Positions 47,500-56,879 of a DNA stretch of 64,000 nt are shown here, in pieces. The stretch is from positions 1,612,001-1,676,000 of the forward strand of contig LR025083.1 of the NCBI GenBank assembly GCA_900380265.1, given 5' to 3'. The notes beneath the pieces were generated by a model that saw only the letters and a list, made by a program, of their open reading frames with translations, was not told the origin of the DNA and did no database searches. The number at the start of each line of letters is the position of its first letter. The first letter of the stretch is position 1. This DNA is from Serratia symbiotica. GTDB lineage: Bacteria > Pseudomonadota > Gammaproteobacteria > Enterobacterales > Enterobacteriaceae. A program made the position numbers and the translations under genes.

Positions 47500-48700
47500 C
47501 TCGGGCCAGTAATACGTTCAGCAGGAAAGAGATTCCCGCTTTATACAGCGCAATGCCAAGACACACACCATCACCTTTAGCAATAAGCTTGTTAAGGGTA
47601 GGTATTTGGTTCTCACCAATATGCATCGAAACCCTACCACAATAATGGCTTTATGCCAGACATAGGCGTTACTTCGTGTGTAATACGAATTGTTTTCGCC
47701 ACAGCGGCGATTACCCAAACCACATGTTTATCGGTCCTAATAAACGATGCCGACGCTTAACAGTTTCATGCCGGGCACATCATTGACTCTGTCGCTACCT
47801 ATCAGGATAGGTGGCACCTCTTTAACTCGGCAACTACCCACATTTTATCTTTTAGTAACTCTCATGCTAAATAGCCCAGCGCAAGTTGATGGGGGATCGT
47901 CTCCTTACTAGCCCTTGCGAGGGGTATTGAATAAGGCTAAACAGCCGATTAGTACACAACCATCACGGTCACTACTAGCACTGTTGTGCTACTACTTCAG
48001 GTTTCCATCTGGCTCTGCCATTTTCTGCTAAGTACCCTTGCTGTAATCAGGCGAGTAATCTGTATTCTACCTCCAGTCACTCCAGCTAATTCGAAGCTGA
48101 TAGTTACTCAGTCTAGATAACTAGCACACACTAGTAATATATAAGTACCCAGGTTAGCACATGACAGACCTAGATATTACAAACCATGAGAATAGCAGAG
48201 CTTGTATTAAAATTAGCACTAGAGTTAAAAAATAGACTGGGTGTGCGAGCGACAACATCAATTAAGAAACGCCCGCTCAGGCCGTGAATTTTCGTTTTCT
48301 TCTATCCACCAAATGCAGTTAATAGCCTTTTATATGTTCGGATATCACCCTAATCTACACTACCTGTTCCATAGGTGAATGACCGGCGGTCGCTTTCCCC
48401 CTTATCAAGGTAAAAAGCGACCGATCCGATACTCGCGCTTCTCATATCGAGGCTAGCGCATCAGTTGAGCAATACGGAATAGGCCGAGAAACAGCTAGCA
48501 GTAACAATGCCCACTCACATCATTTGAGAAATCTAAGTGAATTGGTACGCTTAGATTTTCTTTAAGTGATACTGCCTGTAGGCAGTAAGCCATTAGTATT
48601 CCAAAGACAACTGACGGACCTGAACGAATTAGTGCTATCGGCCTCATATCAGCAACATCAACTAGCCTTGCTGTGATGGCAATCAACAGGTTCTGGTCAG
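47500..48700 (-). pseudogene. zntA: Decayed zntA (zinc/lead-exporting P-type ATPase)
   Basis: ZntA exports Zn2+, Cd2+ and Pb2+ across the inner membrane. On the minus strand LIGSDRVNDVPGMKLLSVGI (about 47735-47800) matches MVGDGINDAPAMKAAAIGI, the hinge motif of P-type ATPases. After it, IIVVGFRCILVRTKYLPLTSL matches the last transmembrane region IALGLKGIFLVTTLLGMTGL in shape (quoted as IIVVGFRCILV and IALGLKGIFLV). The N-terminal two thirds is not recognisable and must be shortened, since a whole zntA needs 2.2 kb. Convergence with tusA matches E. coli. The left end is firmer than the right. Confidence 0.82.
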
Positions 48701-49229
48701 GCAGGGTAGGAGCGATTAACTACGATACAATTGAGCAGTTTTACTACATCACGAATGGGGAATAAATATCAGTCTGTGCATCCAGCACCAGCCTTTGGTC
48801 ACACAATTATGCATACATTTCTCGCTGCCGCGTATAGCAGCTACCGCAATCTCAATTTTGGTGACCAAGACATAAGTACAAGTCATGCGCCAACTCAATT
48901 GCTATTGATAATTAAAGACTCCTATGAGTGAGGCCTGCCTGTATCAATACTTTTAGTATTGATAGTACTAAACACTGCCGCTATAATCCTGAGGATAAGG
49001 ATGTGTTGTCTAAACTTCCACCTCTAACTATTCACTCTGAAAAACACATATCTTTACTATTTAAATCAATATCAGCGATCTCCTAGTAGCTAGCTAGGTT
49101 ATTTCTAATAAATTTAATGATTATGCATGACCTCTTTTTATCATAAACCTAATAAGAACTATTGACGTAATGCTAAACAAAGGAGAGTGAGAGTAAATAG
49201 CACAGAAATTTCAAGAGTATTATGATGCA
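48701..49229. other. Region expected to hold yhhN and yhhM
   Basis: By synteny fossils of yhhN and yhhM should lie here, but I find no defensible match. A hairpin with arms TATCAATAC and GTATTGATA around TTTTA lies at 48942-48964. Small frames on both strands look random. Confidence 0.45.
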
Positions 49230-49530
49230 AAGAGACGTCAGAATAGCTAGGTTGGCAGTAGTCCATAACCAACAAATATTGATTTTTATGAGGCAACTTA
49301 TGTTGCTTCCTGGGTATCAGCCTGCAAAAGCTAAAAATAAACCTCTTGGTTTCTGGCAAAAACTAATTGGCAGGATGACTTTTGGCAATACAAAGTGCAC
49401 GACATATATTACTGCGATGAGATATAGCAGCACCGATAAATACGTCAAAGACGTGAGAAAGTCTCCAATAAATTGGAGATCAGAAACCCTAAACGCACAG
49501 TTGTCAGGAGACAACCTAAATTAATCAGAA
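49230..49530 (-). pseudogene. yhhL: Decayed yhhL (DUF1145 membrane protein)
   Basis: YhhL is a small inner membrane protein of unknown function encoded directly after rsmD. On the minus strand, starting right after the rsmD stop, INLGCLLTTVRLGFLISNLL matches the opening INLGRLLMLxVWGFLIxNLV. The ATG has become ATT or CTG and a stop and frameshift follow. A hydrophobic continuation (YLSVLLYLIAVIYVVHF) is in another frame. The plus-strand frame 49222-49524 is its shadow. Confidence 0.68.
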
Positions 49531-49538
49531 TAATTGGT

Positions 49539-50135
49539 TTATCTCGAACGTATATAAAGACGGGATACCACATGCCCTGCTATTTTTTCACGGTGAAGCC
49601 TCCAGTTTCCTGGCACCTGCGGCTGCAGGCTTTCTTCCGATTCTAAATAAATCCAGGCTTCATCAGACAACCAGCCCTGTTTTTCGAGCAATGTAACTGT
49701 TCCAACCAGCAGCCCATGGCCAAATGGCGGATCTAGGAATACCACATCGAACGGGGTTCCATTCCCAGCTAACCAATTCAGGGTGTTGATATTACTCACC
49801 TCTCCGTTTCCTTTCAGCCACGCCAAGTTTTTTTCTAACTGTTGCGCTACCGTGCGTTCGTATTCTAGTAATATAACGATGCTAGCATAACGTGATAAAG
49901 CCTCTAACCCTAGCGCGCCACTGCCAGCAAAACAGTCCAGGCAGCGCGCGCCCTGAATCACCGGCGCCAACCAGTTAAACAAAGTTTCACGCATCCGATC
50001 AGTAGTCGGCCGTAACCCTGGGCTATTTTTCACTCGGAGCTTGCGGCCGCGCCATTGTCCGCCGATGATGCGGACCTTTCCCAAATGCGGCCTGGAAAGT
50101 GTTTTTAACTGTGACTGTCGTGCTGATTTTAACAT
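49539..50135 (-). CDS. rsmD: 16S rRNA (guanine966-N2)-methyltransferase RsmD
   Basis: RsmD methylates G966 of 16S rRNA on the 30S subunit using S-adenosylmethionine. It has 198 residues, the same as E. coli. Features in order: a basic N-terminus, VRIIGGQWRGRKL (about 21-33), GLRPTTDRMRETLFNWL, the SAM-binding motif CLDCFAGSGALGLEALSR (about 62-79), and the catalytic VFLDPPFG (about 133-140). It diverges from ftsY as in E. coli. All catalytic motifs are intact. Confidence 0.97.
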   Translation of the reverse strand: MLKSARQSQLKTLSRPHLGKVRIIGGQWRGRKLRVKNSPGLRPTTDRMRETLFNWLAPVIQGARCLDCFAGSGALGLEALSRYASIVILLEYERTVAQQLEKNLAWLKGNGEVSNINTLNWLAGNGTPFDVVFLDPPFGHGLLVGTVTLLEKQGWLSDEAWIYLESEESLQPQVPGNWRLHREKIAGHVVSRLYIRSR

Positions 50136-50485
50136 AAGTGTGCTTGGTTTTAGAAGGCCGTAACGATTAGAAGCTGATACACGTTAATGAAATATTCTAT
50201 GTATTCTACCGATGATGAGTGTCATAGTCACAAAATTTGTTATTCAACCTTAAGCTAGAAAGCTTCCCAGATATGTGCTATACGTAACACAGTGATACAC
50301 TTCAGATTAATATGCTCAAAAACTCAAGCCTACGCGCAAATGGCAATACCTATATGGTCACTTATGTAATCTAGCGAAAATTTAAAGGCAGATCAGATAA
50401 CCAGCCCCCTAAAATTCAGGTTTCAAGTTTAAGAATCTCGTAGAATATCTCTAACTCAATCTTTGCTACAGAGCAGAGTCATAAA
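50136..50485. other. rsmD/ftsY divergent intergenic region
   Basis: This 350-base region must carry promoters for both genes. I see AT-rich stretches but no box pair good enough to call. ftsY has a weak AG-rich site (CAGAGCAGAG, about 50470) before its ATG. Confidence 0.35.
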
Positions 50486-51829
50486 ATGGCAAAAGATAAA
50501 CAACATGGTTTTTTCTCCTGGTTAAGTTTAAATAAAAATTCCGAGACACAGAAGCGCTATGATCACCCAGTAAAACTACTGGAAAGCCAGGAAGTGAAGA
50601 TACAGGAAGAATTGGCGACTAACCTAGTATCTAATCCTGACACTAACGGGGATACATCAAAAGGCTTGCATAACAAGCCAATCAGCGAACTGTTCATGCC
50701 AAACCTGTCAGCGCTAACTCAACTGCAAAAAGCCGCAAAAGAAATAGCTGACCCTGATGAAAAACCCCCTCCAATCCAGGCCAAATATGTGGAGACGGGT
50801 ACCGAAGAACTAATGGGAGTCGTGCGCATAACAGGGCAGGTCACACCACCAGAACCCGTAATTGTTCAGCATCAAACACACCCAACTAACAAACGCTTTT
50901 TTACCCAACTCAAGCATAGTTTACTAAAAACAAAAGAAACCCTTGGCTTCGGATTCATCGGACTGTTCCGTGGCAAGAGAATCGACAAGGAACTTTTTGA
51001 CGATCTAGAGCAAAAATTATTAACCGCTGATATTGGTATAGAGGCCACACGTAAAATTATTACCACCCTCTCTCAGCATGCTAGCCGCAAACAGTTGACA
51101 GACGCCGAAGCACTGTACGGGAAACTAAAAGCGGTAATGTCAGATATCCTAACTAACGCGGATAAGCCGCTAGATATCAATGACAAACCTCCGTACGTTA
51201 TACTAATGGTTGGCGTCAACGGCGTAGGCAAAACCACCACCATCGGCAAACTGGCGCGGAAGTTCCAAGTTGAAGGCAAGTCGGTGATGCTAGCAGCAGG
51301 AGATACTTTTCGCGCAGGGGCGATTGAACAATTGCAGGTTTGGGGAACACTAAACCGCATCCCGGTAGTTGCACAGCATACCGGCGCCGACTCAGCCTCA
51401 GTTATTTTTGAGGCGTTACAGACAGCAAGGGCAGGCGGCGTTGAACTCTTGATCGCGGATACAGCAGGCCGTCTTCAAAACAACACAAACCTAATGGCAG
51501 AGCTAAAGAAAATCGTCCGCATTATGAGAAAATTTGACGATCAGGCTCCTCATGAAGTGATGCTAGTGCTTGATGCTTGCGCAGGTCAGAATGCTGTCAG
51601 TCAGGCAAAACTATTTAATGAAGCTATAAAATTAACAGGCATCACACTGACTAAACTAGATGGCACCGCCAAGGGTGGAGTGATCTTCACCATCGCTGAT
51701 CAGTTTAGGATTCCAATTCGTTATATCGGAATTGGGGAAAGCATCGAAGATTTGCGGCCATTTGAGTCTGCCGTTTTTATAGAGGCGCTGTTTTCCAAAC
51801 CAAGTAACACTGGTGATGCTTTTGAATAG
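50486..51829 (+). CDS. ftsY: Signal recognition particle receptor FtsY
   Basis: FtsY is the membrane-associated GTPase that docks SRP-ribosome complexes at the Sec translocon. The 447-residue protein has a shortened, less acidic A domain (about 1-150; E. coli FtsY has 497), then the N domain with KTKETLGFGFIGLFRGK. The G domain has G1 GVNGVGKTTTIGKLA (about 242-256), DTFRAGAIEQL, G3 DTAGR, G4 TKLDGTAKGG, and GIGESIEDL near the end. All GTPase motifs are intact. Downstream ftsE and ftsX, its operon partners in E. coli, are decayed, and fossil ftsE overlaps the ftsY end. Confidence 0.97.
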   Translation: MAKDKQHGFFSWLSLNKNSETQKRYDHPVKLLESQEVKIQEELATNLVSNPDTNGDTSKGLHNKPISELFMPNLSALTQLQKAAKEIADPDEKPPPIQAKYVETGTEELMGVVRITGQVTPPEPVIVQHQTHPTNKRFFTQLKHSLLKTKETLGFGFIGLFRGKRIDKELFDDLEQKLLTADIGIEATRKIITTLSQHASRKQLTDAEALYGKLKAVMSDILTNADKPLDINDKPPYVILMVGVNGVGKTTTIGKLARKFQVEGKSVMLAAGDTFRAGAIEQLQVWGTLNRIPVVAQHTGADSASVIFEALQTARAGGVELLIADTAGRLQNNTNLMAELKKIVRIMRKFDDQAPHEVMLVLDACAGQNAVSQAKLFNEAIKLTGITLTKLDGTAKGGVIFTIADQFRIPIRYIGIGESIEDLRPFESAVFIEALFSKPSNTGDAFE

Positions 51830-52450
51830 GGCACTACAGCGTATTTCTTTGCACGGCAGGCGGTACGCTGCACCGCGGATCCCATCTATTTCCAAAGGCA
51901 CAATTTCCCTGGCCAGCCACTCAAGTGCTAAAAGAGCACTCTGCTTCAGCTGCTTTTTGGCATACAGCTACTTAGTTCGCCTATATCTAGTTTAAGAGTT
52001 ACGAGCATCAGCCAGTAAAAACTCGTCATAAACCCGTCTGCGCTAAAAGATGAATATGCGTTTCTAAAACCCATTTACCCTAGATCAAATGGTGTATGCC
52101 AATACAGGAACCTAATGATTATCGATGATGGTGACACTAAAAAGTCTGCTCATTTCATTCCAGGTGCAATGAGCAAGATCAGGATTCTAGATAAAGCTAA
52201 AGCTTTCCGGATCAGCCGTAGTTTAGAGGAAAAATAGAGGATGAGAGACACTCCGCCAGTGATAGATTCCCAGGCAGTAATGCGAGGGAATAAACCAACT
52301 AGGATTAACCTTGCCAGTATACTGTTTACAAGAACTCAACAGCTGTGAGGATCGTTCAGCTTTGTCAACGTTACTGCGCGCGCTGATAGCGCCTATGAGG
52401 CTACGCCAATCGTAGCATCTATTTCACCCTATATTAGCCTTAAATACAAA
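51813..52450 (+). pseudogene. ftsE: Decayed ftsE (divisome ABC ATPase)
   Basis: FtsE is the ATPase of the FtsEX complex that controls septal peptidoglycan hydrolases. The old start at 51813 overlaps the ftsY end. SLHGRRYA followed by GTISLASHSSAKRAL covers the region LGGRQALQG to EMAFLTGHSGAGKSTL, so the Walker A has lost its GKS. Further on, LDKAKAFRISRSLEEK (about 52189-52236) matches LDKAKNFPIQLSGGEQQ, so the ABC signature is lost too, and a stop follows. Homology continues through a degraded Walker B. The gene is clearly dead. Confidence 0.85.
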
Positions 52451-52479
52451 AGGTATGCTAATAAGCACCTACCGTGAAA

Positions 52480-53440
52480 ATAATAAAAAGCTACTAATAT
52501 CAAAGTACTGCACGACAGTTGGCGGGAACAATAATGCTACCCCTACCCGCAGGGGTGATCATGAATCTTCGGCACCAACCATTTGTAATACTGCTAACCC
52601 GATACGGTTTGGCATTTACCAAACCCTACCAACATCTGTGCTACATCAGATGAGAAATATGAAAATTTCCGCAGCTTAACGGTTTCCACGACCTCAACTG
52701 ACTTCTATCTTGAGAAGTCGCTGGATGATTACGCGGCTGTAAAGTGCCGAGTATGCTTCAACATAGAGCAATTAAAGTATTTACCCGTAAACCTTTTGGA
52801 GCGACTTCTTCATTTAGTTAGGTTTGTATACCTCGTCAAATAATCTGACAGAGGGCCTATTGGTGGCGCCGGCGATCATTGTTTAAAATATAAGCTTCCA
52901 AAATTCCTGAGCACTGTGCATTCTCCACGATACTATAGCAGAGATTCAGTATATAGATACATTATAGCTAGCTCATCCTGCCTGCCGGTACTGACAGGAT
53001 GAGTGAGCATGCCAGCAGAAATTATAGGCCTGCTGATAGCAGCGTCAGTATTCTGAGTGCTTAGCAATAGCATGCAGCTAACGCTTTAGCTAGCGCAAGA
53101 CGCTTAATATGATGAATATGATCAACGCCACTACCTGCTTTATCTTTTGCCATTCCTCAGAGTTGGCCGATACTAAGCTTTTCTGGCTTATTTCTATTAG
53201 ATCTTCTATTTGAATGCTCATGTGAAGGATAAGTTCGCTAGAAATAAACGTGGCACCCAGCTATTGGCATCAATTTCATACAGAACATGTACTCCAAGCC
53301 AAGTTAACATGCTACTCTTCCTGATTATGTTGCAATATTCGCCTAGTCCATACCTAGCTTATGTCGATTCAATATTAGCTCCGATTTACACCACAGTGAG
53401 ATTTTTTGGTATACTCTTTTCACTGCTCTGAGCGTGTCGC
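52480..53440 (+). pseudogene. ftsX: Decayed ftsX (divisome ABC permease)
   Basis: FtsX is the membrane partner of FtsE. RHQPFVILLT (about 52580) matches RQPLATLLT at the first transmembrane helix, followed by a degraded CYI piece for SVCYMVYKN. FPRPQLTSIL (about 52685) matches YPTPQLTVYL, and then in another frame LEKSLDDYAAVK (about 52713) matches LDKSLDDDAALK. Nothing clear remains of the C-terminal half. A hairpin with arms CTCATCCTG and CAGGATGAG lies inside at 52972-53003. The order ftsY-ftsE-ftsX-rpoH is preserved. Confidence 0.87.
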
Positions 53441-53715
53441 GAAAGAAAGTTATCACTCCACCATAATCAGCATCATTTCTTTCTTTTAGCACACAAGGTC
53501 CCTGTCAGCCTAAACTTTCATTCAATATTATTAGAACCTATTTGATAGCAAAACAGTGAACTTATCAGGCAGATCAGGGACATAAGGCTGTAGCAACATA
53601 TGAAAGTGTTCGGTATGTGGAAAGAGTTTTGAAAACCAAAATCTCTACCATAAAATCGATAATTTTCCCGCTGTAATTGCCGCCTGCATGATCTGTTCGA
53701 TAAGAGAGGATTTAA
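53441..53715. promoter_or_regulatory. Upstream region of rpoH
   Basis: This interval precedes intact rpoH, whose old promoters in enterics lie partly within and after ftsX. AT-rich candidates exist (for example CATAAAATCGATAATTT near 53649) but no pair is convincing. A ribosome site AGAGAGGA lies about 8 bases before the rpoH ATG. Confidence 0.35.
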
Positions 53716-54573
53716 ATGACCAAAGCAATGCACACTCTAGCTTTAGTACCCCAAGGTAGTCTGGAAGGCTACATACGGGCAACTAACACCTACCCGATGC
53801 TTACTGCAGAGGAAGAGCTAAATCTGGCTGAACGGCTACATTATCAAGGCGATCTGGAGGCCGCTAAGCGGCTGATACTATCTCACCTACGATTTGTCGC
53901 TCATATTGCTCGTAGCTATTCGGGGTATGGACTGCCTCAGGCAGATCTGATCCAAGAAGGCAATATCGGCCTTATGAAAGCCGTGCGTCGTTTTAACCCA
54001 GAGGTTGGAGTACGTCTAGTATCCTTTGCAGTACATTGGATTAAGGCGGAAATACACGAATATGTACTGCGCAATTGGCGCATTGTAAAAATTGCCACCA
54101 CTAAGGCGCAACGCAAGCTATTCTTTAATCTGCGTAAAACTAAGCAACGCCTAGGTTGGTTCAATCAGGACGAGGTAGAGCTAGTAGCACGTGAGTTAGG
54201 CGTAACCAGCAAAGACGTGCGAGAAATGGAGTCCCGCATGGCGGCACAAGATATGGCCTTTGATCCCGCCCCAGCAGATGAAGCTCGTGATGAGCAGTCT
54301 CTGGCGCCTGTTCTTTATCTACAGGATAAAAGCTCCGATTTTGCTGAAGATATTGAAGAAGATAACTGGGAAAGCAATGCTGTAGACAAACTAGCTTGTG
54401 CTCTAGAAGACCTGGATGAGCGAAGCCAGCATATTATTCGCGCCCGTTGGTTGGAAAATGACAATAAGTCTACGCTGCAAGAGCTGGCTGATAAGTTCGG
54501 CGTTTCTGCCGAACGTGTTCGCCAACTTGAAAAGAATGCCATGAAGAAACTAAAAATAGCGATCGAAGCCTAA
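53716..54573 (+). CDS. rpoH: Heat-shock sigma factor RpoH (sigma 32)
   Basis: RpoH directs RNA polymerase to heat-shock promoters (chaperones, proteases). The 285-residue protein matches E. coli (284). It has the N-terminus [21 protein letters not shown], then region 2 with [20 protein letters not shown] and [20 protein letters not shown], the RpoH box [12 protein letters not shown] (about 132-143), and region 4 [25 protein letters not shown] (quoted as [12 protein letters not shown]). All regions are intact, so sigma 32 activity should be retained. It is the only intact gene of the ftsEX-rpoH end of the block. Confidence 0.97.
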   Translation: MTKAMHTLALVPQGSLEGYIRATNTYPMLTAEEELNLAERLHYQGDLEAAKRLILSHLRFVAHIARSYSGYGLPQADLIQEGNIGLMKAVRRFNPEVGVRLVSFAVHWIKAEIHEYVLRNWRIVKIATTKAQRKLFFNLRKTKQRLGWFNQDEVELVARELGVTSKDVREMESRMAAQDMAFDPAPADEARDEQSLAPVLYLQDKSSDFAEDIEEDNWESNAVDKLACALEDLDERSQHIIRARWLENDNKSTLQELADKFGVSAERVRQLEKNAMKKLKIAIEA

Positions 54574-55940
54574 CTTATCCCAAAAATCCCTGTTGTGGGT
54601 TGCATTAAAAATCTGAGATGCTTGTATGTGTTCTTGGGCAAGCCTATCCCGAGGCCGGGCCCACTAGCAGGGCGATCGACAATAATCCTACTTTTATTCA
54701 AGATATAATCCCGACACAATTTTATCAGTCATCAAATACTGATGCGTCCATAAAATGGCGAACTGCCACGCGCTCTCAGGAATATCGCGGTAGACGGGCA
54801 TCACTTGACGGTCGCCCGTAATCGGTACGCGACAACGGAGGGTATATGTCGTCTTGCACCATATACCATTTCAATTCCGGTCTGCACCGTTTATACAACC
54901 AGTATTGCCATTATTCCAGCTTTGTCTAATAGCAATTCCCCCCGAAATGCTAGATTGTATAAAAACACCATCAAAGACTTAAGCGTTAATATCAAATTGA
55001 ATTACCATTCAACTCAATATTTCTAACAATGTAATAGGTCTTTGCAATTCACGATGTTAAGCTCTATTCATAATACTGTTTGCCTAGACATCCTTTTATT
55101 AGAGAATAAGCTTCGCCGTCAACGCTGAAGCTTCTGAATTGCCGATACAATTAACTACAAAAGGAATAAGCTCCTGCAAAGAGAGGTTTCCGCATTCCTA
55201 ACATACCGGAAACCACACAGCATAATAACTATTATGAAGCTTACTTTAACTAGAGTGCTTTATCGACACATATTTCTGATCTACAGTGTCTGGTGAATCA
55301 CTCTTTCTTGGACTTATATTTTTAGAAACCCAATCTTCATCCCCAGTTGCCATTTTCTATTTAAATTACTATTAAGCCATTAAATCAATCCTCCTAGATA
55401 TATTATTATTTCTAATTGTGCCCAATCCATAATCTCGCCACACTGCCTACTTGTAGGATAAGGTTGGTGCGGGCTGGTGATATCTGACCTGGCTGCAAAA
55501 TCTATACCGTTCGAGATAGATACTATTATAGGCTGAGCCAGCGCACTTCACTTAGTAAGTGATGGCATTTATGGCCTTATTTTTAAGTTCTTTATTTAGT
55601 ACTTAAGAAGCTATATCTTCAGTAGATTCTTCCTGAAGATACGAATTTGATTGGCAGCACTGGTATTCTGAGTATCCTTGCGCTAAAATCTGGATACAGG
55701 TGATCCTGTTGTATATGCTCTAGCGAGAGCATGCCAACTTAGTATCCTATACTTATTCAGATTCGACGATCACCTTATTACCCGCACTAACACCGCTCAG
55801 TGCCTATCACTGCTGAACCATGAACTAATGAGCAGTTAACGATATACCTCAGGCGGTATATTAAGCGAATTACTAACATTAATAAATGTAAGGATTACCC
55901 GTTACTATCAGCTAAATGAACGTTTTAGTTGCTTTTTATG
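54574..55940. other. Gene desert between rpoH and fossil metR
   Basis: No gene is supported. In E. coli yigM precedes metR, but I cannot match it here. The chance frames at 54618-54821 and 54805-55026 have no family features. A weak CCCA/TGGG pairing just after rpoH lacks a good T-run. Confidence 0.5.
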
Positions 55941-56855
55941 CTTTCAAAATCTAATATCGCCTACTTCATCGATATTTTAGTTATGCAAGCCTTTGGCTAT
56001 ATCTACCACCACAGGGCACTACCTTCCTGCTTCTGACTTGACACATTAGGAATATCAGCAATGATCTGTGGATGTATTAAATAGAGAGAAACTTCCGAAG
56101 AGAAACCTACACTAAGCATAGCGCTCGTTCTGGGCTTGTTTGTACCATGTTTTAGCCGATTCCTCTCAATCTATGACGCTATACATGTAACTACCTGCAA
56201 ACTGGATATCATGAATAATATAGTTCTACCAGCAGACTGTTCATCAACTTAGCCATCGAGCATCAGGCACTGAATTTGGAAACTTTTTCATCGGCAATGG
56301 CTGATAGGGCTGTGTTCGAGGGGACTGCTGGTATGTGTTACCGAGCAGATAGCTATAAACAACGCATTAAATCATGACCGTTTGATGCCGACCCTTAGCA
56401 TTGAAACGCAGCAAATTATGCACAAATAGTAAATTTCGTAAATATAGCGGGTACAGATCGGACACATAGGCCGGCTTAACTTATATACGGTAACCTAACG
56501 CTTTTACAATCGTGTACTGGGGCCTAAAAACGCCTCCAACACCTGTTACAAACAGGATTTTATTAGCCCTACCAACCTCTACTGGTCGCTCACAGTTTTT
56601 AACCCAATCTCGTTACCATAACAAAATATCACCCTGCGAGGTGAAGCGCAACTACTAGCTTTGGTGTACAGACATCTTAAAGTTAACATGCTTCTCAAGT
56701 TCGCTCAACCGATATGCCAGTTGAGATTTATCTGACAGAATAGAGGTGCTGCCACCGCTAATACCGGTATTGTCAAGAACTGGCAGTACCATTAAGTGGT
56801 TTCCTTTAATCACAGAATCTTTCACAGTGGAATTAGTAATTCTCACTTCTACTAA
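55941..56855 (-). pseudogene. metR: Decayed metR (LysR-type regulator)
   Basis: MetR activates metE and metH in response to homocysteine. The N-terminal helix-turn-helix survives on the minus strand within 56655-56800: LPVLDNTGISGGSTSIL followed by SQLAYRLSELEKHVNFKM matches LQALRNCGSLAAAAATL followed by SALSHQFSDLEQRLGFRL. The start codon and the effector domain are not recognisable. It diverges from metE, as in E. coli. The left limit is projected from family length. Confidence 0.78.
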
Positions 56856-56879
56856 ACATAGAATATACAAATTCTGCAT

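Noticed and set aside
49222-49524. A 100-codon plus frame as a hypothetical protein
   Set aside because: It is antisense to the decayed yhhL start and matches no family.
56655-56879. A 74-codon minus frame as a small gene
   Set aside because: It reads as the helix-turn-helix part of decayed metR.
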